Shown here piece after piece: positions 46,403 to 58,186 of a DNA stretch of 64,000 nucleotides. Both the position numbers and the translations under genes were made by a program. The DNA is from Chalara sp. BL73. Its lineage: Eukaryota; Ascomycota; Leotiomycetes; Helotiales. Below the pieces are notes generated by a model, which saw only the letters and a list, made by a program, of their open reading frames with translations, was not told where the DNA came from and searched no databases. The first letter of the stretch is position 1, and each line of letters opens with the position of its first letter. Location: the NCBI GenBank assembly GCA_918026815.1, contig CAKJVC010000006.1, positions 1,550,001-1,614,000 of the forward strand, given 5' to 3'.

Positions 46403-48188
46403 ATGGATCCCTTAAGTATAGCTGTATCAGGCTTGACAATTGCTGGGGCGATTGGTAAGACAGCCTCGTCAGCGAGCAGCTTTTACAAAGATTACAGAGA
46501 CGCGGAGAAGCAAACGCGCCATGCTCAATGCCAGCAGGCACATCTTCGAGCCAATCAAGCCCAACTAGATGGCCTCTCGCCCGAAATCAGAGAAAGGCTA
46601 GTGCCGGCGGAATATTCAATGGCGGAGATCACACCTGTGTTGTCCTTGGATTTCAAATCGAGGAAGAAAAGGGACCGTCTCCGCTGGGCTGCTGGGAGGA
46701 AAGCGAAAGTCATAGAAGAGATTGGCCTCCTCAAGGAAACAGAAAATTCACTCAAGTTAACATTAATACTTGTTGCTCTTCAAAAGATGTATGTTGAGTC
46801 TCCGGCAAAATAAGTTGGAAGCTGATAGAATAAGAGAGGAGCTCCAAAAGGAGGTTGTGCTTGAACGTTCAGCTGCAGAACAACAACGCAAAAGTTTCTA
46901 CGAATTTCAAGATATCTGTACCTCTCAGCTTCGCTCCCTCTTTTCCTCAACAAATGCCCATAGAAGACAAAGCCAGTATATCGCAGCATACATCCATAAA
47001 TTGACGTGGCCCAGCTATTACCTTGGACTCAACGCTAGCATTGTCATATCAAGAGACTACTACCATAACATATATAGCATGCTCTTCCGTTGGCAACTAC
47101 TCTGGAGCAGAGTTCTGGGTGGACGTATGTGCCTTAGTGGGTGTTGGCCCTCTGTCCCTTTTATCTCCCTCTGGTCGCAAAGAATCATCCCGTCAGACTC
47201 AGCGATTGTCAAGGCATGCAATAGCAACGATATCCCGCGTATCCAATATCTTTTTGCTTCTGGTCTGGCGCATCCAAATGATATCACAACCGAAAACTTT
47301 AGTATGCTGCGGGCATGTTCTCTCTCAAAATTCTGCAGAGCCGAAAGTACTGATTAGGAGCAAGTTCGCCATTCGCGCTGGGCATCTCAGCGTCGTCAGA
47401 ATTCTCCTCGAGCAAGGAGCTGATCCAAACCTCACCTTCGGCACCAAAGAAACGTAAGCATCCTCCATCCAAACTATTTCATCGTCCTCACATAAGCTAG
47501 GAGTGCCTTAAATAACGCCTTCCTCCTTGGCCACGTTAGTATTATCCGCCTCCTCCTCGCTAGTGGAGCAGACTTAGAATATGTTAACACCCGTGCCTGG
47601 ACATCTCTCTCATATTTATGGGACCCGGATCTCCCAAACCACTCTTGCACTATGGAAATCCTCGACATTTGCTCCGCTAAACGCTTCAACGGCTGGGACT
47701 ACGCTGACACGGTCGGCTGGACGCCTATCCACCGCGCCGCTGCATTCGGGAAGGGACACCACGTCAATAAACTCATTGGCCTCGGTGTGACTGCGGACCG
47801 GCAAACTGTCCTTGGAAATTGGAGTCCGCTTCAGTGTGCCGTCCGATATGGGAATATGTCAACTTTCTCCTTCCTTGCAGGAGACATCCCCATTCCTATC
47901 TTACTGACGCTGAAAGACAGCAGAGGCTGGACCCTCTTACACCTGGCAGCAGCAAGTGGGTCTGACAAAATGATAACCTTTCTTTTGGAGATAGGTGCTG
48001 AACCGGCGGTACTCTCGTACCCGGCGAGCGTGTTAGTGCCGGAGGAGTTGGAGTACAAGGAACTTACTCCGCGAACCATCGCTGAGCATTATGGGCATGG
48101 ACAGCTCTATGATAATGCTTTGCGGACTAGGCGCCATTCAGATCGCAAAGAGCTGATGGAAGAGGATGTGCTCTTTGAGCTGCCTTGA
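46403..48188 (+). pseudogene. Ankyrin-repeat protein with fungal N-terminal domain, frameshifted
   Basis: Starts MDPLSIAVSGLTIAGAIG, the hydrophobic N-terminal segment found on many fungal STAND and ankyrin proteins, then a coiled-coil region (KLEADRIREELQKEV). Family-like blocks follow: SGAEFWVDVCALVGVGPLSL, SDSAIVKACNSNDIPRIQYL, VLIRSKFAIRAGHLSVVRIL, a real intron (from 47455), then ankyrin repeats (WTPIHRAAAFGKG, SPLQCAVRYGN, WTLLHLAAASGS). The frame changes near 46795, 47180 and 47315, each by one base and with coding sequence on both sides. Three shifts make a working protein unlikely unless they are sequence errors. Everything from 47316 to the stop at 48188 is otherwise clean. Confidence 0.75.
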
Positions 48189-48814
48189 TTGAGAGGGGCT
48201 TCCGGAGGAACAGGTATATATTCAAACTATTTCCTGTCTAGCCATAGGTCTACCATCTAAGAAATATTAACTGGAATCGTATACCACTACTTTAGGATTG
48301 GAAGAAATTCTCGAACATCGGAAGCGTAAACTGGTGGAGTGCTAAACATCAATTTTAGCTTGAAATCAAAAGACTTACCCTCTACCGTGAATTGGCCGTC
48401 GCACTTTCAAACAAACCTTGTTTGTTTGTAATATTATTACCATACCGACTTGTCATGGGGTTGTGGAGCGGCATTGGGGTTGTGAACAAAAGATGGAGGT
48501 CAAAGTTGCCACGGCATTGAACAAACCCGAATGGCCCTTAATTGTCTCTGTTGCGACTCCTGTCACTTCGTCCCCGAGCTGGAGAATATCTTTTTTTTTT
48601 TTGCTGAAAGCTCAGTAAATAGGCGGATTTCTGGACTATAGTCCTAGTATGTGGTTTGAACAACTGCCGAGGATAAGAGCATGCTTTATGATCGTCGTGA
48701 TGTGCCTATGATACTACTTACATTTACAATAATATAATCGAAGAAGCCACCAGGTGATCGTTGGCTTTATTCTTTGCGGGCTATTACCTTAGAAAAGCGT
48801 TGCATCTCAGATGC
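48189..48814. other. Spacer
   Basis: Nothing recognised; T-run at about 48591-48601. Confidence 0.5.
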
Positions 48815-49464
48815 TTAACGCAGAACTTGGTGTATGCAAACACTTGTAACCAGGCTCGAAGAAATGACAGCCGGCATAAAGTCCTTGAAACGAGCCATGC
48901 TTCCTTCAAATCCTGTAATGTACACATGTAACATTGCTCCTCCCACGATCCCCAGTAAAAGAATGTGATTTTGATGGGGATCGGAATTCCGTAGGTTATA
49001 AGCAACCAAGACAGCAGAGCCATACACCATAACCGCGTTTGTGAAGACAGGCGTAGATGGTGGAGAAATGTCGCGTATGAAGGGCAGTCGCAAAAGGCTC
49101 AGAGTGTCCTGTCTCAAAATTTAGATGCTGTTCAAAGTAAATGCAATCAAGGACTTACTTTCGAAGGGATGGAAACAAGTGGGGGTAGAGGATAAGGATG
49201 GTGGACAATATCTGAATACGACACATCATACAGGCTTATCAAGATGGCGCATATGAATTGGACAAAGATGGTAGTAATCCAGCCTATCCATATTAAACAT
49301 GTAGAGAGCGTTGTAGGGCCCCTTTGTTCCGGCTGTCGTTCACATCTTTTGCTAGTTTTCTCGACCACAACGCCTTCCATGGTGGCTGTGCTACCGCGAT
49401 CTATCGTTCCGGCTGCAGAATCCATAGCGCCGGTTCCATGACCTCGCATGAGAGCTTTCGACAT
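48815..49464 (-). CDS. Small membrane protein, unknown function
   Basis: Exons 49464-49159 and 49108-48815 with a 50-nt phase-0 intron (GTAAGT..CTAAAT..GACAG); 199 aa. ATG 49464 is the first in-frame start. The N-terminal ~50 residues are polar; helix 1 (TCLIWIGWITTIFVQFICAI) follows, with three more hydrophobic segments in exon 2 (VMVYGSAVLVAYNL, ILLLGIVGGAMLHVYI, MPAVISSSLVTSVCI). No motif identifies the family. No start or frame problem is seen. Confidence 0.6.
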
Positions 49465-50065
49465 CAAAGTGAGAACGGCGGTAGTGATAAGATAAAGGCT
49501 GCAGTTGAATCGAGGTTGACTAGGAGCGTCTTTGTTCGTGCTTTTGTTGGAGGTGTCTGCAGGCCGCAGGGTTGGGATTACTACAATACACGTCAGCGTG
49601 ATATCTGCATCAACCGAATTGGGTCAATATGCTTTAACTTGCAGGCTTGATCGCTGCGATTTAAAAGAAGGTTCGGACGTGTGGCACACCTAGAAGGGGA
49701 GCCTTGTGATCACCAGCTTGGAATAAGGAAAGGATGCTTAAATCTACCTTTAGCCGATGTTAGACCAAGCCCTATATCCGGTACTGATATTGTGGAGACA
49801 TGTATAGAAGAAAGCAAGTAGAGAGAAGATAAACTCAACCACGCTGTTCGCAGATCTTTGTTAACAAAACAAAAGTACGTCCCCTGGATTTTGCCTGCCT
49901 GGTTAAGAAACCGGGCGGTGAAACCCCACGTGTTCATAGGTGGTCCTATGGAAAAGATGCCCCTCACCGCCCGCAAGAGTGGTGGAAGAGAAATGGGCAT
50001 AAAAATATGTCCGTGCACCCAACCTTTCGCAGCGCTTTTTAACATTTTCACCACAACACCAGGCA
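49465..50065. other. Spacer
   Basis: Only overlapping ORFs without motifs. Confidence 0.45.
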
Positions 50066-50445
50066 GTGGTTAGATCTGGGCCTCGTCGCAATCAATCTAC
50101 GGGTCCTATACGGCCTAAAACGCCTCCGAATAAGTCACATAATCAATTGAATACTGAATATCGGGATTCTTTACCTCTTGCAAAGCATCGAAAGCTTAAC
50201 GAGCACTACAATCACTATGGTACTCCTGCCAAGGTACAGCTTCACTCAATTGTTAATTGGGAAGAGAAAACTCTTTACGAACATCGTGCTCGCCGCATAG
50301 AGATATTCGAGCAATGCGAAATGGCTGAACGCGAAGCATACAAATATTAGCAAAAGATGGTTTACGAAGGCATCATAATGGCCATGCAGAGGCTGAAACT
50401 CCCGGAGCAAGTTGTTGAACTGGCTAGGTCTAAGGATCATGCCTA
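50066..50445 (+). pseudogene. Unrecognised ORF interrupted by one TAG
   Basis: A polar 94-codon frame (LHSIVNWEEKTLYEHRARR, CEMAEREAYKY) ends in TAG at 50348-50350 and continues in the same frame as QKMVYEGIIMAMQRLKLPEQ to a second TAG at 50443-50445. The composition is protein-like on both sides of the stop. It may be the C-terminal end of a decayed mobile-element protein; I do not recognise it. Confidence 0.35.
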
Positions 50446-51258
50446 GCTATACGTATGCGTGTGCGTATGCGTATGCGCATACGTATTGTAGTAGAACTGA
50501 TGATGAATCATTTCTACGTATGCCTTGCGTATATCACATCTATAAGTAGATAGATTTGTTCTGTAGATTTGAGGTTTAATAACATTCAGCAATTGATACT
50601 CGTTTGCCCTATACTCTCTGAAGGCCACGTGACTCTTTCTATTTCAACACAAGTACCTTCTTTCTGATTCTCAAGTACGAAATCTTGATCGGCTTATATG
50701 GAAAAATGGCCTTGAAGGTCATACTATGACTTAGGAATCTCTTGCAGAAGAGTCACAAGTGCCTAGCGCTAGGTCTGGAGAATATGTTTCTGGCGAAACT
50801 ATAAAACGCGAGTTGAGTATTCTTGGGTGGAGGTATTGTATAGCGTATAGGAGCGGATTCGTTTCACCGCAGTTTGCAAGCGTAGAAGGAACGGGCCACG
50901 GATATGTTTGCAAAGTACTCAAAGAGGAAATTTGGTACAGAGTACAATTTTCTGGCGAGGTTCATTTTTCCTTTTGGGCCATAAGGAAAGCTATATGTGC
51001 TTAGATAGCCAGGCGAGCATTATCATTCTGACTGTATACAAAAGCAAGAAAAAGCAAGGAATAGCAAAAGAACCAAGGATCCTGAAGAAAAGCCTGAACT
51101 TGATAAGGCATCAAAACACGCTATAATTACCTAACCTGTAATCTCACGTACAGTCCAACCAATGGTCTGAGGACCCAGTCCACTGGCACACTGCCCCTGC
51201 GGGAGTTTTGTACCTTGTTTTCACGATTCTGAAAAATTACGTTTTTTGTATCCATCAA
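50446..51258. other. Spacer with short-period repeat
   Basis: Begins with a palindromic (TATGCG)n-like stretch at 50450-50487; otherwise nothing recognised. Confidence 0.5.
50450..50487. repeat. Palindromic ATGCGT-type microsatellite
   Basis: Alternating acgtatgcgt units ending with their own inverse (cgcatacgt), able to form a hairpin. Confidence 0.75.
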
Positions 51259-51442
51259 TGTCACGGAGCAGCTCGCACGCCCCGCGAGAGCTCGTTTCTA
51301 GTTCATGAGAGCTAGAGCAACGTATGTGGCACTTGTGTGTATTCTTACTTGTAGAACTAGAGGTCAACCTAGGTAGGCTCTTATAGCCTAGGAGAGTGGG
51401 TCGCACGCTCAAGAGCACGTGCGGACCCACTTCTCCGTGACA
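51259..51442. repeat. LTR-like repeat, 184 bp
   Basis: Ends are the 10-bp inverted pair tgtcacggag ... ctccgtgaca, the TG..CA form of a retrotransposon LTR. No adjoining polyprotein and no clear target duplication, so a solo LTR or a short palindromic element. Confidence 0.5.
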
Positions 51443-52281
51443 ATTAATAACCATATTAAATAACATTGTACTTGCTTTTAATTTAACCGAGCTGCGCATA
51501 AAGGTATGCTTTATCCAAGCCTCCATTTTGTACTACCTTTATGTTTGTTTGTTGTGGAAAATTCTGAGATGTCGTACCCTGATCATATCGGAATTTCCCG
51601 TCTTATCGGTAGCCATATACATGTATTATAGACCTGTTAGGTAGGGTGAAAAGATGACCTAGGCTATACTGCGCACTTTAATAATACAAGTCTTGGGCTT
51701 ACATGGCTCAAATTCACTCAGTTGTGGAATATCAGTAGGCGAATCGAATGATTCGATTCAATTGATGGAACACCTTGCCGTTGCGGTTGGAAATGGATTT
51801 CATGGCAAGATTCCATACCTTGCCCCTGCAGATAAAGTGCAAAACGGAGGTTAAAACTGGGTCACAGCCGCGGGCCCTAAGGATGCCGCCCCACCACCTC
51901 AAGTACGCTAGGCTGTTTCTAGTAAAATATCAAGCACCGCGCTCCGGAATATACCTTTTTACCAAGTATATATGGTCAGAGAGAAATCCAGACATAGTAT
52001 TCCAAGACCAATACCTTCGGAACAGCTCACCTTTACCTTAAATTTGTCGAACGACTCTCTGCCACGCTGCAGTCTTATAATGCTGATGGATCCTTCAACG
52101 GTACCATCCGACAAAAAACTGTCTATGTTTGGCAATACGTAAGAGTGCTTAGCCCTGTCGAACAACTAATTGACCAAATTTAGTGCGCCTGTGGAATGTC
52201 GCACGTTACCGTCCGAACTGACCTCTGCCTTGCACGTGGGACCCCACGTTGTCCACATTGTCAAACCCTACGGTGTCCACA
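51443..52281. other. Spacer
   Basis: Upstream region of the 52282 gene; ORFs here lack motifs. Confidence 0.45.
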
Positions 52282-53114
52282 ATGGCAATCCCCATGATGC
52301 CCGTACTGTCAAACCCCCCACTGTGCCTGCTGTTGAACCACGAAAGTGCGGGTGCAGTAAACGTCGAGGCACTGCGGAGCTTTTTTTTTCAGTGGGTCAA
52401 TGCGACCGGTCAGCCTCTTCATCCATGTCCATTGTCGCAAAGTGAACCCGCTAACTCCGACTTTAGCCGCCTTGAAAAAAGAAAGTCGACTATGCTCGGC
52501 AATGTGTAAGTGTGTGCTGAAGGCTCGACAAAGCCCTAAATAACTTAACTGCGGGCTAACTAAGCCATGCCGACAGGAGAATTAGGTTCCGATATTCGAT
52601 CTCGCATAGCAATTGGACTTTTGTGTACCTCGCTCCCTTCTTCTGCTTTGCCAATGCATCTCCTCTGGATTATCATCATGTTGCGGGCCAGTCTGCGTTT
52701 TCGCTCACGACATTCTTCTCGAACTGGCTAGTCAGCTGGGCCTTCCTGTATCTCACGTCTATCACAGTTTTCCGGAGCAAAAATGTTCTGTCCAAAGTCT
52801 TCGTGGGGTTTCTCTTGGCCGCCCTATTCCTCGTCGCAGGACCTGCGCTTTGGAAAGCCGGCGTGAGAATCGACCAAGCGGCAGGATTTGTATTGTCAGT
52901 TAAATTATATTCCCTAATGAAATTCTATAACCACTGACCAGTGTAGATCATTCGTAAGTCTGCAGTTTTCGGATCCTGGCAAGTGCCCAAATTGTGATAA
53001 AAAATGCGGTGGGCGTTGTGGACAAGGAGGATCGTATGTATAGCCTTCTTTACTTACTTGTATAAGCTATACTGACGTCCGTATAGCGGGGGAGGTAACG
53101 ACCCCGGTGTTTAG
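52282..53114 (+). CDS. Membrane protein with CPNC/CGGRC cysteine tail
   Basis: Four exons, 52282-52505, 52586-52894, 52947-53033 and 53087-53114, all in frame; 215 aa. Introns end in CTAAC- or CTGAC-type branch sites and TAG. After a polar start come an aromatic segment (FRYSISHSNWTFVYLAPFF), several hydrophobic helices (FFSNWLVSWAFLYLTSI, VFVGFLLAALFLVAGPALW, AAGFVLSFVSLQF) and a soluble tail GKCPNCDKKCGGRCGQGG. The tail's cysteines could bind a metal. Start ATG 52282 is the first in the frame preceded by non-coding-like sequence. The intron 2 donor GTCAGT is weak; a nearby GTATTG would give a different C terminus. Family not recognised. Confidence 0.5.
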
Positions 53115-53912
53115 ACATAACGTCCTGAGTATCAGACCGCAGGGTGGCGTACTAAAGACAACCTAGGTTCAGGTTCGGTAGACTAATTGGAGTGGAGGGG
53201 AATTGGGTACCATTTGGCGTTTTCAAGAGTTACAGCCTGGCTAGGCAGAAGAACGGAGTACGACGGTTCAACTTCTGCTATTACTAAGGTTCTAAACCTC
53301 AAAAATGAGACTCCAAGTCCTCTTCATACGCGAGCTCTTCATTTTCTTTTTCTCTTTTGAATACTTTACCTTTACTAATACTTGCGTCCTGTACCACAGA
53401 AGAGGGCGATGAGTGGTGACAGGGAAACCTATCCTGCTATGCTAAAGTGTGGGACCCGATGCTCTCAAAAGACCCGATTTTCAAGGACGGGTGCTACGTT
53501 GCCGTGCAAAAAGGGCATTGATAGTTAACGATGACTTCGGCACCTTCATGCAAGGCTTTTGGGATTCAGTGCCTTCTATAATGTCGAAGAAGTAGAAGTC
53601 TTCTGTCAAGACTCGTGCTTGGATGAGAGGCTAAAGAAGCTTGCCGAGAGAGCCATTAATTGGTGCCCCTAGGATCCTAATGAAAGGTGTACTACCGCAG
53701 CTAGAAGCTATGTTATTGAGGACCGGTCGATTTAGTTCAGGAAAAGGTTCGTCGCAAGAAGAAGAAGCTGCGATTACGTCAGTACAAGACAAAGAAGAGT
53801 GGATGACAAAATAATATACTTTTTCCCGCCCAAGACGAGATTATTCTTGAGTATATTACCCATTACGTAGAGGAAGGGTTGGAACTACTAAACACATGAT
53901 CCTCATAGCCAT
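53115..53912. other. Spacer
   Basis: A protein-like stretch (VEVFCQDSCLDERLKKLAER) near 53590-53650 is soon stopped; no gene model could be built. Confidence 0.4.
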
Positions 53913-54546
53913 TTGCCACCTCCGAATCCATCAATACCGTCCTCAACCACACTCTTCCTGGCGATGGTTCCAGAAGTGGGTGAAGCCGGAGCCAAGGATC
54001 CATACGATTTAGACGAAGCAGATTTCAAAGGACCAACGGGCACACATACAGCTGCGGATGTGGAGGGGTGGTTTCAAGCGCATCACAGAATGTTTCAATT
54101 GAGGGATACTTATTCGGGCAAATATATCCACAGCTTCGATAGAACTAACGCGCGAGTAGGTTGTTCTGGAGGCAAGGAAGTACTAGTTCGAGCGTATATT
54201 AATGAACTGTATACTTCCAAGTTCAGAGAATCGCAGAGCTGCAACAGCAGTAAAGAGTACGCTGACGGCCGTTTATTGTCCTTGCAAAGCAGCATATGGA
54301 GGATTGGCATACTAGCTCGACGGCCGGCCAAAAGCGGACTCCTTTGACGGATTCAGGGCATATCGGCGAAGAGGAAGCCCTAATGTGGTTGGATCCATTT
54401 ATGAAACAAATCGGAGCCGGTCCTGGAAAGCATTGGATGATCCTGCTTATGGACTGCGTTCGAGCCATTGTGCGGCTGACCTCAGATCACCGGATATTAT
54501 CAATTAACATCATAATAACGATGCAAGCTACACGGCCAACCGCTTA
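53913..54546 (+). pseudogene. Unrecognised ORF with one frame change
   Basis: The first frame (to 54347) includes GTHTAADVEGWFQAHHR and VLVRAYINELYTSKFRE; about position 54335 the sense moves one base to a second frame that continues DSGHIGEEEALMWLDPF and GKHWMILLMDCVRAIVRL, ending at 54546. Both halves look coding and seem to be one protein. No family recognised; start not certain. Confidence 0.4.
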
Positions 54547-55036
54547 AGGATATCCGACCTTCCTTTTACGATGAAGCTCCACTAACCTTGCGCGCTTATT
54601 GCTAAAGACATAACCTTTAGACAGCAGCAGCAGCGAAGATGAGTGCCGAAGCCAGAAAGCAGTCCTTGGTGCGCGTAAATGCGAGATGTCTGCAGTACTA
54701 CTATTAGAACAGATCAGATGAGCAGCCGGACCAGTTTGCAGCGCCAACAGAAATATCAAACGAGAGATTCGGAAGATCTATATGCTAGTTAAAAGAAGCA
54801 TTTTAGCAAAATCGTTTTTTTTTATCTTCGTCGATCTGATCCAGCGAGTCCGCGGAACACTCGACGCACAGCTTTTCAGAAGGGAGACACCCTCGAGCTT
54901 TACTTTCTCTCCTTGGTTTGGCATTTTATAATAGGGGCACTTTACTCTAGCCTTTTAGGTCTGGAGGTTGTGTTCGTGACACGATTCGCAGGCTTCTTGC
55001 TGTTCGACCAGCATGCGCTTAGCATAAAGAGCTAAC
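54547..55036. other. Spacer with repeat shared with 58.9 kb
   Basis: Bases 54967-55036 resemble 58860-58938; both end in agcataaa.ag.taac. Confidence 0.5.
54967..55036. repeat. Dispersed repeat, copy 1
   Basis: Diverged partner of 58860-58938 (gttgt.tt.gtgaca.gattc ... gctcgac.agc ... agcataaa). It directly abuts the LTR-like repeat, so may be the end of the same element family. Confidence 0.45.
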
Positions 55037-55253
55037 TGTCACGATCCCAATACAGGCGCCAGTGATAGCTGTTTGTAAGGTATCAAATACGAAGATTCTA
55101 AACTAAAGAGAAAAGGTGTAACTACTGCTGGAGCTGTTCTTATATAACCATGGCCAGTTCCAGGGTCCTAGCTAGGCGAACCAATGAGCGTTCGCGGCTG
55201 TGGCGCGACATTGTTGACAATGTGGCGTGCACGTAATCTCTAGGACCGTGACA
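55037..55253. repeat. LTR-like repeat, 217 bp
   Basis: Begins tgtcacgatcc and ends ggaccgtgaca, near-perfect inverted ends of LTR type (TG..CA). No internal coding region; no matching 5-bp duplication. Confidence 0.5.
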
Positions 55254-55363
55254 ATTGTTATAACGAAGAGAACAAGCTACAAATAGAGGAAGGGAAAGAA
55301 AACAGTGCTTTATATACAGGAGACTGGCCAGGGGCGAGCCAGTGTAAGCGAGGCCCTGTGGTA

Positions 55364-55666
55364 TCAGGGGCTGAGCCTTAAGCGAGATAGTGCCAGGGCC
55401 GTAACAAAATACAGTACAGTTAAAGAATATGAAGAAAAACTAAAGTTTTCTGAAAAAGAGTAAGCTTGAATCTTTTCGTCGAGATTTATAAACTTACCTT
55501 TGAAATATGTCGCTACTGGTTGGAAAACCAGGCCAACTAGCACTTTAGGAACACTTTGCAACTCATTCGTAACGTTCAGCCAGATATCATAAATGTCAAG
55601 CATGTGCTTTGAATTCACAAGGAAACTGGTTGCGAAGGACAGCTCTTGTCCACCCTTTTGTTTCAT
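55364..55666 (-). pseudogene. FAD-linked oxidase fragment
   Basis: A 100-codon frame begins with protein-like sequence QELSFATSFLVNSKHMLDIY, then DIWLNVTNELQSVPKVL and VGLVFQPVATYF. This matches in order the substrate-domain segment of BBE-type FAD-linked oxidases; the intact neighbour has FATTTIQNGPATITAAH and GLVWTLVFQPLIP at the equivalent place. Sequence after about 55490 no longer fits. It is a small relic of a second copy, with no FAD domain. Confidence 0.6.
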
Positions 55667-56432
55667 CTAGCTTGCGGCGTACCTTGATTTATTGACTGCA
55701 GCTGGGTGGCGGCGTAGCCTCGTCTTCTCTAGTGGAGCAAGTACCTGGATTGGGCTGCGGCATGGGGCCAGGGCCGATAGCATGGGGGCTGGGTTGCCCG
55801 TGAGAAAGATTGAGAGCTAATCATCTACCCTAAATGCCAACGCCAGCCTTTTTTTGCTCACGGTTCACTCACTACCTGGATAAAAGATATAGGCTATGCG
55901 CCAGTCGTGGATGATATGTAGTTTTAAGGACCCTTGCTTCAGGCTGACAAAAGAGAGCTGTCTAACCTACATCATGTACTGGTACTACTCCGCACGTAAC
56001 TCAATATGTGTATGTCAGGGACCTGTCTGTGGGTCCTGCAGGCATTCTCCGTAGGCGATGTTCAGAAGTAGCATTTAGGTTAATCCTCGGGTTTGCGAAA
56101 TATGAATCACTATATCTTGAGATAGAGTAATCGTTTTAGTTTCCCACCGCAAGCCAGCGTGTCATTTGATTTGATTTGAGTTATTTGAGTGAGAATTACG
56201 TGAGGTAATTAAGAGGCTGGATTCTCCTTTCCAAGCTAAAAGTGGGTTTTGCCCCTTGCCTAGTTTAAAAAGGTAGCGGGTATTCCCGTCGCTAAGCCTA
56301 TGGCGATAATAAACTCTCAAGAATATTTACAGGTTTATGCTTTTATTTGCAATAGGTAGAATCCAGGGCCAACTTGTCGATGCCGTACAGGTATCACACA
56401 TACACTGCACATTTGCCGCGAGCACCCCCCTC
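55667..56432. other. Spacer downstream of FAD-linked oxidase
   Basis: Nothing recognised beyond the 3' flank. Confidence 0.5.
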
Positions 56433-58186
56433 TCAAGACTCACCATCTACCACATCAAGCTTAAATCCACCTACACATCCCCTCTGAAACAGCCCCTCCG
56501 GATCATACTTTTTACTCACTTGCCGCAAGAACTGGTAATTCTCCTCACCATAACCTTCAAATGGTCTCTGCCACCTAGCGCAATAGTTTAAATACCGATA
56601 TCGATGGTTTGTTTTCTTGGCCATTACAACGGCATCAATCTGCTCGACAACGCGCCGTGTCGTCGCCTTGACAAGTTCGTCATTTTGGACTTCGTCCCAG
56701 TTGACCGTGAAGTTGACGAGAATGAGGGGCTCATCAGTGCCGTGGTCTAGGCCAAGCGGATTCGAGTCGCCCTTGCGTACCCATTCCGGTATGAGCGGCT
56801 GAAACACGAGCGTCCAGACAAGGCCATTGACATGGCGAATTGAGGGAATGGCATCGCGGTAGGCAGCGTGGGCGGCGGTGATTGTGGCAGGGCCATTCTG
56901 GATAGTCGTGGTGGCGAAGACCTGGCGCCTACCCGGGGGGTTGAGTGTATTTATTTCGTCGGTCGCGCTGGTTAAGGTGCGGATCTTACACGTGCTCCAG
57001 AGCCGCCAGAGCGATACAAAAGAGGATGTCCTCCAGGGTATTGGCCATTTCTTCTCATTCTCAGCGGGATTAGTATGGACAGGGTTTACAGCAATAGTCT
57101 CGATGCCTATTTTCTGGACGTAGGAGAGGCAGATGATGGTGCCGGCTGCGGCACTGTTATTGTACGTAGCGGAATTGCTGGAATCTGCTCTGCTGACGAA
57201 CTCATGGAAAGCCGCGAGGTCCTTGGTGGTTTGAAAGGCAGGCATATACAGGAAGCTGCCCCAAATCTTAGTAGTGGGGAAGCTGCGGGCCGTAAAGCGT
57301 GTGACGATGCCGGAGTTGTTGGAGCCGCCTTTGAGGGCGCGCCAGAGGTCAGGATTGTTTGATGCGGATGCTGTGGTGATGGAGCCATCGGCGATGACAA
57401 GTTCGTAGCTTATGATGTTAGAGCAGATTAGGCCAAAACGAGGGGAGAAGTAGGATGGGCTACCTATGGGCCTTTAGGTCAGCTCGAAAGGGTTAGGGGT
57501 AGAGGGGACGAGTATAATATAATCTGAAGGCAGAGAGCAGAAAGCAGAAAACCCTTACCTCCCAACGCTGAGCCACCCACCCCAACAGGTGAGTTCCTGC
57601 CTCCCACCACAGCAAGACTCTTCTCATCTAGAACTTCGGAAACACCCATCCACTTAGCGCCACCTCCAGTGGTCACGCTTGATCCATCATTAGAGGATAT
57701 TACTTCACAAAGGAGACAAAGGTCGATTAATACCCTCTCCTTGATACTCGCTGCACCAGACACAGGAGAATGGCCCCCGCCACGGACAGCGAATAATCCT
57801 TCAGCCTTTCCCTTGCGCACTTGCTCTTTTTGTTTGTCGTACTCGCCTTTGAGAATAGTGATGGCTTTGGAGAGCGCCTGGGCGTCGCGCGGCCGGACGA
57901 CACATGCCGGAATAACTTCGCATTCCTGTTGGGCCCAGTAGGATCTTGTCGACTTCTTGAAGTCGGGGATGCTCTGTGGGAAAATAACGCTGTTTGGCAG
58001 TGCCTCTTCCAGACTTTTGCTAAGAATAGACGGCTCTGGTGGATTGGTCGTTGGGTCGGCAGCCTGGAGGTTCTGTGGCGAGGCTGAGGGTTGTAGACGA
58101 CGCATGATGATGGCGGAGATAGAGGAAAGGATGAGGAGTGGGAGCGTCGTTATCGAGACAGATACAGAAGGCAGCTGAAAGGCCAT
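56433..58186 (-). CDS. Secreted or membrane-anchored FAD-linked oxidoreductase (BBE type)
   Basis: Exons 58186-57559 and 57463-56433 joined by a 95-nt phase-1 intron (GTAAGG..CCATAG); 552 aa. ATG 58186 gives a hydrophobic N-terminal signal or anchor (residues ~8-28). The FAD_binding_4 domain shows VIPACVVRPRDAQALSKAI, RGGGHSPVSG near residue 135 (the His often links FAD covalently), SPSYFSPRFGLICSN, ELVIADGSI and LWRALKGGSNNSGIVTRF. The C terminus has the BBE motif YDPEGLFQ. Such enzymes oxidise alcohols, sugars or alkaloid/polyketide intermediates using O2; the substrate is unknown. No clear partner gene is adjacent, but the fragment at 55.4-55.7 kb shows the family was once duplicated here. 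Confidence 0.9.
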
